Source: Neoscytalidium dimidiatum (taxonomy: Eukaryota; Ascomycota; Dothideomycetes; Botryosphaeriales; Botryosphaeriaceae). Taken from it: DNA of 64,000 nt. Of the stretch, positions 12,189-21,433 are shown in pieces. Numbering within the stretch: the stretch's first letter is position 1; each line of letters opens with the position of its first letter. The notes beneath the pieces are model-generated. The model was not told the origin of the DNA and searched no databases. It was given only the letters and a program-made list of their open reading frames with translations. Location: positions 124,001 to 188,000 of the forward strand of contig CM074705.1 in NCBI GenBank assembly GCA_037367355.1. The letters run 5' to 3'. Position numbers and translations under genes: made by a program.

Positions 12189-13353
12189 TCAAACCGCATT
12201 GAAGTCAATCGTTACACGCCCAGCAACTTTTCCTTGGCGCAGCTGTTGCAACGTCTCCGGCAGCTTCTGCAACGCGCGCACTTCACCGACGAAGCTAATG
12301 AGACCTCGACGCGCGAAATCAAGGACATCGTCTGCGTCTACGTGAGAGCCAACCACCGAACCAACGAAGCTGATGTTTCGCATGACTAGCGCCCCCCCAC
12401 CTCTAGTGCCAATATAGTCGATAGCAGTTTGGTATGCTTGAACGGCAGTGACCACGACACCGTGCGCACCTATGCCATCAGCTACCCTCTTGACTTCAGC
12501 GACCGGATCATCGACCTTTGAAAGCCGATGAAGACTTCCGCACCTTTGTCAAGTGAAAGCTTCTCCTTATCGGCACCGGTGTCGACTACGATCAGGCGAA
12601 ATCCCATAGCTTTGGCAAACTGCACAGCCATGTTGCCGACGCCGCCGGCTCCGCCGGGAAACACAATCCAATATCCATGCTTGTAATTGGATTCCAGCAA
12701 GGCTCCGTATGCAGTGATTCCGGCACACATGAGCGGGCCGGCCAGCTTGTCCGAGACTCCGTCGGGTATTCGCATCGCGTATCGCGCTGAGGTGGTGATG
12801 TACTGCTGAAAAGAACCTAATAGAACCATCACGTTAGCTATGTACGGCTGCGACAACGTGAAGGAACGAACGAACCGGGATAGGTGGAGGCGTGTCCATC
12901 GGGCCGCTAGCAAAGATTATCTCTGCCGCGCCAACACTCATCACACAAGCCACACGTGTCGCGAATGGCCTTGATCCCGATGCGGTCTCCTATCTCCCAG
13001 TTCTTCACATCTGACCCGAGCTTGACGACCACGCCTGCGCCTTCGTGTCCGGCAACGCCATGGCCAAAAGTAACATTCTTGCATATCCATACTCATTGGC
13101 CAAATAGAAAAGGTCTGACTTGCAGACTCCCGTCGCATTCAGTCGCACGAGAACCTCGTTCGGGTCTAATGGCACGAAAGGCGGGAATCAGCACCCCAAA
13201 CAAACCATCAGATTGTAGGTGACTTACCGGGGTCTGGAACTTGGACGTCCACTAATCTTGTGGAGAGATTTGGGCCCTCATCAACGACTACTACGGCCTT
13301 GCAAGTCTTTGGAGTGACAAAATACTCTTCGCCGATATTTTTGAGCACATTCG
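12189..13353 (-). pseudogene. Zinc-dependent alcohol dehydrogenase pseudogene
   Basis: Conserved pieces of a medium-chain zinc alcohol dehydrogenase run in order on the minus strand but in different frames. Near 13330-13240 is the N-terminal CKAVVVVDEGP. Near 13190-13120 is EVLVRLNATGVCKSDLFY, where the usual CHSD has Lys for His. Then comes GVAGHEGAGVVVKLGSDV, then CGLCDEC, then GVSDKLAGPLMCAGITAYGA with the nucleotide-binding GGAGGVGNMAVQFA, and last GSHVDADDVLDFARRGL near the C-terminus. Lesions seen: a frame change near 13090-13110, a stop or frame change right after RDNLC (about 12910), a one-base frame change after EVFIGF (about 12522), and about 20 residues missing before MRNISFVGS. 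Two intron-like gaps remain spliceable. The enzyme would have oxidised alcohols with NAD; as written no full protein can be made. Confidence 0.85.
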
Positions 13354-14528
13354 CCCGCCCGAGAAGAAATCATTTTGTTTAGTTCGAGGGATCAATGTAT
13401 ATACCGGGGCTTCAGGTCAATCCACGAATTTATATGCTGCTCAATAACAACTCGTTCCAACAAGGCTCAAGGAATTTCCTCACATACTTCATTATTGGCA
13501 TCGGGTAGCGGGAGGGACTATTCCCGCGCGTTGTCCACGCAATACTGGCGCAGCCTTCGTACAATAACCGCTTGGCCCGACTAACGACTCGCATTGAACG
13601 AGATACAATAGATGTCGCCCGATGAAGCCGGGTACCTCCGCCGCATTTGATCCGAGGCAGCGGGTATCCCCCGCATCCCCATAGCAACAGTATTGGCCAC
13701 TACCACGTACCCGTCTTTCAAAAAGTGCGGGGCAAGATCCACCTACCAGGGCTTAATGGAGTTCCCACTGTTCACCCGGCGCCGGCAGTAAACCTACATA
13801 CAGCATCCAAAGAAGATAGATTAAGTCTCAATAATACTTAACAGCATCAAGTGAAGGCAAATGCATATGTGTGTGCTGTCTGTAGATACTCCACACCCTC
13901 ATCTCCTCGTTTTTGGAACGGAAGACAGAGAGACGCACAACAAATTCTGCATTCGGTCATGGGAAAACCAAACCACACGTCGTACTTCGGGCAATATATG
14001 TGACCTCAGAAGCTGTAAACCCTCATTCTCAGCCAATCCTTCGTAGGTTCTCTCGGAACCAATGCAAACCGGTTCCGCCATCATAATGCCAGGATACGGG
14101 AAGCTGTTACGTTCAGGGCAGCGTGGCGTCGTGAACAATCCGCGGGGCCGTTGAGAACAGTGTCCATAATACTCAGCTCCGACTCCTTCTTCTCCATATT
14201 CACGGGATGGCTATCCAGGTTGCTGAATTACTGTTGTCCCTAGCGACAGCTATAACGATAGCAACCTCAGAGGTCCACTGATCAAGACCCCACCGGTTGA
14301 TCCACGAATATCCGACGTCATGGCCACTACTTAGTATTTTCTGAGAAGAAAACTCTTCATCGACAATGAGGTATGAGGCCAGGGAAACCCCGAAACACTT
14401 CCCTTCCCCTTCCTCTTTTCATCCATCCGCAACCAGCCGCCCATCCCTTTCACAACCCCCCAGCTCCCTACCAATCAACCCAACTTACCATACCAGTTAA
14501 CGCAAACACCAAAACCGCCCTCACAGTC
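13354..14528. other. Divergent spacer between two dehydrogenase pseudogenes
   Basis: Non-coding as far as I can see. It separates the minus-strand alcohol dehydrogenase relic from the plus-strand aldehyde dehydrogenase relic, so it would once have been their shared promoter region. Short frames at 13861-14138 have no recognisable content. Confidence 0.45.
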
Positions 14529-14785
14529 CGTGCCCGCCACAACCCCTTCACCCTTCAGCGTCCACGACCCCAGCACAGAAGCCCTGATCACGGCGGACGT
14601 CCCCATTCGCCGGCGCCGCGGACGTCGACCGCGCCGTGTCGGGCGCGCTGCTGCACCGGTTCGCGCGGACTTGCTGGACGCGAACGCGGACGAGCTGGGC
14701 GCGCTGAAGGGCGCGTCGATGGGGGATGCCGCCCGCGTTCGCGGCGTACAGCGTGCACGTCGCTGCGGACTCAGTTGGGTGTGAG
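14529..14785 (+). pseudogene. Aldehyde dehydrogenase pseudogene, N-terminal fragment
   Basis: In two alternating frames this reads as the start of an NAD-dependent aldehyde dehydrogenase: SPFSVHDPSTEALITADVP (frame 1), FAGAADVDRAVSGALLHRFA (shifted frame), then RADLLDANADELGALKGASMG (back in frame 1). This is the family's pattern of a PST motif, a DVDxAV helix, and an L-DxNxxELaxLxxxxMG helix. At least two frame changes and an internal deletion are needed to explain it. The catalytic middle of the protein, including the Rossmann fold and active-site Cys, is absent. The C-terminal piece lies beyond the copia fragment and the AT-rich block (15779-15951). Confidence 0.75.
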
Positions 14786-14884
14786 TGTTTTTTTTTTTTT
14801 GTTTTTCCCCTCTCTTCCTCCCCTTCCGCCCTTCTCTCTCCCTCCTTCTCTTTCGTCCTTTCTCTTTGTTTTCTCTTTGCGACG

Positions 14885-15190
14885 AAGCAGGGAGACGCGC
14901 GGCGAAGAAACTCTGGGAATTCCGCATTCGGTTCAAGGATGACTTCGTTATTGTCCACAAAACGTGCGCTTCTCGTTTCAACAACCCTTTGCCGGTCGAA
15001 AAGGTACATGCGCCAGATCGTTTCGCCTTTGTAGCCGACGGGTTGCTTGTGGTGCGTATGCCACCTCTCTATTGTTCGAGTCGAAGACCTTACAGAGGCC
15101 TGTGGGCATCCACGCGCCGTGGTGGCCAAGGGCGGCCACCGAAATGAGGTTGTAGGGGAGGCCTAGCACAAAGAGCACTCCTCCCCGGGT
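14885..15190 (-). mobile_element. Ty1/copia retrotransposon remnant
   Basis: Minus-strand reading gives two copia polyprotein pieces. The first (about 15181-15040) is GVLFVLGLPYNLISVAALGHHG, the 'NVLYVPGLxxNLiSv..L' motif of the gag-pre-integrase region, followed by a copia-like V-x-D segment. The second (about 15036-14890, another frame) is VGYKGETIWRMYLF and RVVETRSARFVD, the connector after the integrase core. The integrase core that should separate them is missing, so the fragment carries a large internal deletion. Reverse transcriptase and RNase H regions are not present. It interrupts the aldehyde dehydrogenase relic. Confidence 0.75.
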
Positions 15191-15452
15191 CAATTTAAAC
15201 TCCCTCCTCCCCCGAAAGACGTACGTTTAGGATAATAGTGCCCTTTTTAGACGTCTAGACGGAGCCGCCGAGCCCGTTTGTAGGTTTAAAAGGAATATTA
15301 ATTAATTCATATAGCTGTAAGATACTTCTATATATAAGAATAGAGCGCTAGTATCAAGAATCTACTTAATTATTATTTGAACGGCGATGATTACTTTTAC
15401 TAATTGTCAGGGCCACGTAGACAGTGCGCTGCTCGCATGCTATTCGCCTGCG

Positions 15453-15476
15453 AGTCACGTGCTTGCACACGTGACT
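15453..15476. repeat. Perfect 9-bp inverted repeat
   Basis: AGTCACGTG, 6-nt loop, CACGTGACT. It sits within the putative LTR and overlaps a weaker 6-bp pair (ctcgca 15432-15437 with tgcgag 15449-15454). It contains two E-box-like CACGTG cores. Confidence 0.8.
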
Positions 15477-15500
15477 GACAGTTTATACTCGCGACTTCGG

Positions 15501-15528
15501 GCGAACCCTTTTTTACCCAAGGGTTCGC
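15501..15528. repeat. Perfect 10-bp inverted repeat
   Basis: Arms gcgaaccctt and aagggttcgc flank an 8-nt loop (ttttaccc). It is the strongest hairpin of the block. Confidence 0.8.
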
Positions 15529-15651
15529 ATCTGAGAATACTACTCTTTAAAGGCTCCCTGCTTGCCTTGTTACACATGCTCATAGAACTGATAATCTAAA
15601 GATATGAAGAGTATACATAATTTTTACTATATTAAAGGCTATCTATTAGTA

Positions 15652-15672
15652 GGCTTAAGTACTACTTAAGCC
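15652..15672. repeat. Perfect 8-bp inverted repeat
   Basis: Arms ggcttaag and cttaagcc flank a 5-nt loop. A further 7-bp pair lies at 15724-15745 (agccgta with tacggct). Confidence 0.75.
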
Positions 15673-15778
15673 AGATACTAAACTATAAATAAGCGATTAA
15701 GGAGGCTTGCGTAATCCTTATATAGCCGTATTGCGATGTACGGCTTGGCATCGTTAGGCGTGCCACGGTGGCGCTTAC

Positions 15779-15951
15779 AATATACTACGTCGAGCCGAAC
15801 GCTGTTCGCGGACGCGGCCGCGGACGCGTCGATCGTGCGGGAGGGAGATCTTCGGGCCGGTGGGCGTGGTGCGGACGTTCCGGACCGAAGGGGGAGGGGG
15901 GCGGTCGAGGTGGCGAATGATACGCTGTACGGGCCTATCGTGTGCGTTTTC
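15779..15951 (+). pseudogene. Aldehyde dehydrogenase pseudogene, C-terminal fragment
   Basis: Reads YYVEP, then LFADAAADASIVRE in a shifted frame, then GAVEVANDTLYG after another shift. These match the family's C-terminal block in which a Y-x-x-P-T-x-F segment leads to the conserved E-E-I-F-G-P and the A-N-D-T-x-Y-G-L segment. The EIFGPV part is recoverable only in a third frame, so at least two indels are present. This is the same broken gene as 14529-14785, on the same strand. After VCVF the sequence changes abruptly to unrelated DNA. Confidence 0.8.
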
Positions 15952-17268
15952 GATGAAACCCCCCTTGTAGAGCTTTTTGTTTTCCCCTGGCCGATGGCGG
16001 AGCGAGAAAGCTAGCTGGGTTTCCTTGATAGCGAGTCTGTTCACCAAGTCGATGGGGCGTCGAAACTTGAGGCCGGTACGGTAGGTGTCAATATTAACTT
16101 TCTGCCCTAGCGTGCAGGCACCTTTTAGAGGCTGGAAACAGAGCGGCTCGGGACGCGAGTTGCGCCACGAGGGAGTCATGGCGTACGTTCAAGCAAGGAC
16201 CATTCACATTAAGTAAGGCTTCATTGTCCGTGCTTCGGCAAAGGGTCCGGTATATAACTGACGATAAACAGTATAGATATCTAAGGGACAGAATGGCGGT
16301 ATTTTGACTTTATGGGTCTGATGTAGGCTGACCGCCTGGGAAGGATTTATTTTCCAGAGCGTTCATGCTCCTCTAGTTGACCTTCGCTTTCAAAAATACA
16401 TGAAGGCAGGCCAAAATCCTCCGCCAAGAGAACTCAAGGGATCTTATATCAAGCGCCCGCGGTAGCTGCCTCCATGCTTATTTCTTGGCTCATTTAGTAG
16501 TTTGTTAATCAGTAATATTGAAGGTATTCCTTAGGCATCGTAATCATCTCCAAGGGACCATTGGAAAGGGGACGAAGGGCACTCTACCATGAGAAGAAAA
16601 TGCCAATACTCGTAAAGTTGGCTGTGACTGCGGAAGAATCTCTGGAATTTTCAACGCGCTTGCCGGGAATGCAATGTCGATTCGATTTTCTGCTCTTGAA
16701 ATCGGTGGCTCAGCCTACGAGTATGTAGTCCCATCCACTCTACACCCGCTCCAGACACCGTTCAAGCAATTACATATAAAGTCTCTTACGACAACGGCGT
16801 TACTGATAAACTTCCCACTCGGTATCCGATACTTGCAGGATACCTTACACGGAATTGCCGGTAAATTCGAAGACGAGAATGTGCGGTAGTCGTCCAAAAA
16901 GGATGTAGGCCGCTTCTGTACTTTTCCGAGCTGAACCGCAGCAAGCTACGACATCCCAGCTTTAGCTTCAGGATGATTGGTGCAAGTGCCCAGTCAGATG
17001 CGCTTGCCAGGAACGAATTCGTTCATGATTTGCTCCAATGGCCACCACAACACTTCTCGCTTGACCAAGCAGACGATTACTTGGAGCTAGATTGTCCTGG
17101 CTGTCAAGAAACTCTGCATTCTCTTGATGAAAGTCGTGTATTTTGACCTTCTTGCCCATATTGCAATGTCCCCCTTGCTCCGCTCTGCGATTAGTATCGT
17201 TGAGTCCACGTGCGCAACAACCTGGGAAATTTTAATCGTTTTTCTCTTCCCGAAGTGTATTAGCCACG
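15952..17268. other. Unassigned region right of the pseudogenes
   Basis: At 15952-16180 the minus strand keeps an open frame (FRRPIDLVNRLAIKETQLAF and on) directly abutting the aldehyde dehydrogenase piece. It may be another retroelement relic, but I do not recognise it. The rest to 17268 has no supported gene. Confidence 0.35.
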
Positions 17269-19740
17269 CTACCCGGCCCAGTCCAACCAATCCATCCAGT
17301 CCAGATTGTTGGAGTAAGCGACTGGCAGATTGAGGTCGAACGGTTGCAGAGCATGCTGGTCGTTCTGGATGGCCTGATCGATCTCGACATCGGTCATGGT
17401 CGAAAAAAGGAATTGTTGAGCGCCAGCCCCTGCATCGCCGGTCCAAGACGCAACGGTAGGGAACTGGTCCACAGCGATAGCATCGTTTGAGACAGGAGGC
17501 TGGGCCTCCGGCACTGAGGGGCGGTGGTGCTGCTTTGGGGCTGACATGGCGGAAATGCTTCTTCCGAGCATGGCTCTGAGGTACCTCCCCAAGATGGCTG
17601 AAACGCCCTCTCTATGACGTGGAGTGGTACCGATACGTTCTAATGCTCCCGCTGTCTCTTCAATTAGTTGGCGGACGCTGGGAGCCAGACTGGCGCTGAA
17701 CCCAGCACCGAGGCTGTGCAGGCGGAGGGTGAAACACGCGGCGAAGGCGACCATGATGGCTGTGTTGTTCGGCATGGATGCTAATTCTTTCTCGCCATGC
17801 AAGGCAGCACGCATGACGTGCAAGGCTGACGACAGTCCAGCAGCCCGGAAGAATCTGCGGACTTCTGCTGGAGCTGTAGGGTGATTGATGACGCTGCTGT
17901 AGAGAGACAGTCGAGTGTGGCTGACGAGGATTTGCACGTAGGGAGGTAGGCGGTAACCCGCTGTAGCAAGTCAACACATGTCCATTTGTCGTAGTCAGGA
18001 TATCTTACGTTGTTGGGCATATGCCCATATTCGATGCCACTGCTCAAAAAAGCCATCTATCATCGCCTTGATGCTGCGCCACTGTGAGCACTGTTCACGA
18101 CATGAAAAACAACAATCACGTACCGCTGGACGGTTTCAGAAGGCGAGGTAACGTCGGGTAGAAAGACGTCACAACAGCTGCGGATGTTCTTGATAAGGAC
18201 ATCCAAATCTCTCCTCATCACAGCTACGGAGACGATGGAACTATCCCAAATATCCGCAATATCTGAAATATGCCACGTATCGCATCGTTCTACAAGAGAC
18301 GTGTTCGGCACCACTGGCACGCGGCCTCGTGCTAGACATACACTATCAAATAGTTAGCGACAAGACGTAAAATTCCCCTAGGCAAGTGATCCCACCCTCG
18401 GTCAAGTACAAATAGCGAGAGCCACGTCCGCTCCCTCCGTCTTAGCAACCGTCTTCCCAGCATGGACGATGGGTCTACATTCTCGAATCCATCTAAGCTT
18501 AGGGCTTTCCTCGCATCGATACAGTCCGAACCTGTGTAGCCTTGCAAGCTGGCGTCTGGGACGTTGTTAGGGGAGGGCGTGACAATTTTGTGTAACGAAA
18601 GGTCCATGGCAACGGTCAAAGCAGCAGAAAGATAAGAGCAGGTCTCATCATCGGCCCAGTGCTCCCCAAAGGAGATCCAAGGAACGTTGACCATGAAAGC
18701 AAGGACGACTTCGACAGATCTGTAGCGTTCTACCATTGCAGTATGAGCAAGCTTTCGACAGTGGGCAGATAGCCTCTTAGATAGAGCTTCAGCAGATGGG
18801 ATGAAAAGAGCAGCAGCGGCCAGAATAGACGTAAGAAGAAAGGATGATCTTCCGCGAACAAAAGCCAGGGAGTGTACGAGTCGATCAAGTCCCCATCGGG
18901 TATGAGTCAGGTGCTCGAAGAAGCTTTGAGTGAAGTTAATATAAGGTAAAAAAAAAAAAGATTCAGGCTTTTGCGGACAACGTACTATTGGAAGAGTTCC
19001 TCAGCCTCCGCCTGGGTCACGAGGCCCAACTCCACAGGGTCCATGTCAGGACTGACGTCGATCTTAGGCTTGAGCGGACTGAAGAAAGCCTGGACGGATT
19101 CACTGGACTGGTCGATGTCCTGGTAAGGACCAGCATTGAGACGCAGTCTAGACAAGTCGGAAGCATGAGCAAGCAGTTGGAGAGGGTTCTCAGCATCATT
19201 CAGTGGGTAGTCGGCAACAGCGGTGACCGGAGTCGAAGTGTCGGGACTTGAGGGATTGGAGGCGGAGTAGTCTTCGGACGGAGCATTGGGAAGATCGGCG
19301 GCATTCTGGTAATCGTCGAGAGCCACTTCGCCGTCCTTGAGATTGTTGGGAGAGCGCTCTACGTGAGGCAGACCCCGAACGGCACTTAGCAGATGCTCGA
19401 GGTGCAAGGCGGCCTCATCTGTCTTGGAATCACTTCGGCCAGACTGCAGCTGCTGGATTGCTTGCTCGACTTGGTAGATGGCCTTGGCCAAGCCTGTCCG
19501 CTTGCTGCAACAGAGTGAGAACGTGACCCAGGGCGCACGAAGAGTGGAGACGCACTTCTTGGTGCCCTTCTGGCGACCGACGTGGTGTGAGGGAATGACG
19601 CAATCGGAGCCCTTCTGGCGGCACTTTTTGCAGACGGTAGCACCGGGGTCGCGGAGGCACTTTGTCTTGGTGCGACGGCAGGCGATGCAAGCGGCTTGCT
19701 TATTGCTCTTCGCGCTGGCGTCGCGGTGGTTGTCGTCCAT
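17269..19740 (-). CDS. Zn2Cys6 transcription factor with fungal-specific TF domain
   Basis: Six exons (19740-19556, 19504-18986, 18923-18396, 18342-18124, 18073-18009, 17960-17269) join in frame to 735 residues. Near the N-terminus is a Zn2Cys6 binuclear cluster, CIACRRTKTKC followed by CKKCRQKGSDC, then a basic GRQKGT linker and a short AIYQVEQAIQQL coiled-coil-like dimer segment. The middle homology region shows SVEVVLAFM, HWADDETCSYLSAA, RRRERTWLSLFVLDRG and a GVCLARGRVP segment formed across an intron. The C-terminus is acidic and tryptophan-rich (LDWMDWLDWAG), as in an activation domain. It is a nuclear DNA-binding regulator, probably of nearby or unlinked catabolic genes; its target is unknown. 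The dehydrogenase pseudogenes lie just to the left. All frames are intact. Confidence 0.92.
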
Positions 19741-20375
19741 GGCGGGGGTTCAGGCGGCAGCGCGCAGCAGGCACGGAGCGCGGGTCGCGTCCGGGAAAGA
19801 AGGCCGCAGAGAGTCGAGGGCGGGGCGGTGGTTGGCACACGCGCATAGTACGGTCTGATGGAGGATGGATGGATCGGGCGGCGGAGAAGAGCGGGAGCCC
19901 GGAGGTGAGGCGCCAGCGTCAGCCAGGCAGAGTCGGTCGGAGTCTGTGCAGATGCGCGGCGGCCAAGCTGGACTGGTGCCGCTTATTCCCGCCCAACAGC
20001 TTGTTGTGCCTCTTCCCCGCATCTCGCCCACCGTGTCCAGGAAATCGGGCGACGAGCGGCTCCATCGTCGAGGCTCCCGTGGCGTCACGCAGGTTCCGTC
20101 AGCGTGCTCGTTCCAGGCCCGAGTTTTGAGCAGCCGCATCGGCCCTGCGGCTCTCAAAAAATGCGGGTACCGCACGCCATACACATGGCCCGGCGCGCCC
20201 GAGTCCCGCCTGCTGCCGGCCCTACTTCTGCTGCCGACCTGCCACCACCCAGCTGTGCCAGCTGCCAGCTCCAGAGCTTCATCCTGACATGTGCGCCGCC
20301 TCAGCTCAACGCCCTTAACATCGCCCGCTGCCCGCGCGTCTCCTCACGCGCCAGCCCAACCACACCACTGGCGCC
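19741..20375. promoter_or_regulatory. Shared divergent promoter region
   Basis: 635 bp between the divergent starts of the Zn2Cys6 gene (minus) and the AhpD-like gene (plus). It is GC-rich with pyrimidine tracts just before 20376. No specific binding site can be named with confidence. Confidence 0.45.
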
Positions 20376-21289
20376 ATGTCGAAGCTGTCCGAGCCCCTCA
20401 AGGCCCTCATCAACGCCGGCTTCGCTCGTCCCGGCCCTGCCCCCGCGTCCAAGGGCGTTCGCCCGCTGTTCGAGCGCATCGCAAAGGAATCAGCTTCCAA
20501 GAATGTCGCGACACCAGCCTGGCTCACCATCGCGACCGCCACCTCCATGACGATGAATTCGCCTGCCTCCATGAAAGAGCTCTACGACATTGTCACCGCC
20601 TCCACAGACGAGAAGTCCGCTGTCGAAACCGCCGAGCTGATGCGCGAGGTTGGCCTCAAGTGTATCGGCTTCAATGGCATTCCCAGGACAATCAACTGCT
20701 TGGGCGCATTCCGCGGGAGCTTGCCTGAAGACGTTGTCCGCAGCCTGTCCACTCAGCCCACCAGGTAGCTACCTCCCATCGCCCTCGCCGCCGTCGCAAT
20801 TGCGAGGACTGACAGCCGAGGACCAGAATACCCAATGCCGACAACATCGAAAGCATGCGCCGCCGCGGTTTAAGCCTGTGGTCTGACATCTACCGCCCCT
20901 TCGAGGAGAAGCTGCTCTACAAGCTGGCCGACTCGCACCCGGACCTCCCAGTGCACATCATCAACAGCCATTACGCCGCCCTCTTCACTGACCCGCCGGA
21001 GAAGCAGGCGCCGAGAGTGGGCCGAACCCTGACTTCCTTGGTGGGCATATCATGTTTGAGGGCACAAACAGGTGTAGGTCCGCAGGTCCTGTCTCACGTC
21101 TTCGGCCTGCGGAAAGCGTTCGATGAAGAAGGTATCAAGAAGAACCCCGAAGCTGATATCCCCGGCGGACGCTGGCTAGCCAGTGAGGAAGGAAATTTCT
21201 GGATTCTCAACAAGGTCGATGAGATTGTGCAGGAGATTAGCGCTGGTGAAGGAACTACGTACGCGCCTGGGTTTCGGGCAAAGTTGTAG
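20376..21289 (+). CDS. AhpD-like peroxisomal protein
   Basis: Two exons (20376-20764, 20827-21289; 62-nt intron) give 283 residues. The sequence fits the fungal AhpD-like/carboxymuconolactone-decarboxylase-fold family, with the block MREVGLKCIGFNGIPRTINC near the end of exon 1 and an IYRPFEEKLL helix in exon 2. The typical CxxC pair of bacterial AhpD is not obvious, so peroxidase activity should not be assumed. The protein ends in AKL, a good type-1 peroxisomal targeting signal, and yeast has a peroxisomal matrix protein (Pxp2) of similar fold. The acceptor at 20826 is chosen because the other nearby AG sites run into stops. It converges with the CoA-transferase gene, only 144 bp away. Confidence 0.8.
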
Positions 21290-21433
21290 ATAATACAGAG
21301 GAGTGGAGTATAACTTTTTTTTTTTTTTCATGTAGCAGTTAAAATTATGTCATGACTCAAACATGAAGAAAATTTGCAGAAAGTATTAACACGCTCCGGG
21401 TATGTACAGTACATATCTATGACTCTTCTAAAT

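Larger units (their letters stand above)
15220..15778. mobile_element. AT-rich, hairpin-rich block, possible copia LTR
   Basis: The block separates the copia piece from the aldehyde dehydrogenase C-terminal piece. Its flanks (about 15285-15380 and 15595-15730) are strongly AT-rich with many TA steps, as expected after repeat-induced point mutation. A segment 15405-15778 starts TGTCAGGGCC and ends GCGCTTACA, giving the TG...CA ends of an LTR in this orientation; the next bases resume the aldehyde dehydrogenase (tactacgtcgagccg). Five perfect inverted repeats lie inside. Only one copy is in the window, so LTR identity is an inference. Confidence 0.45.
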
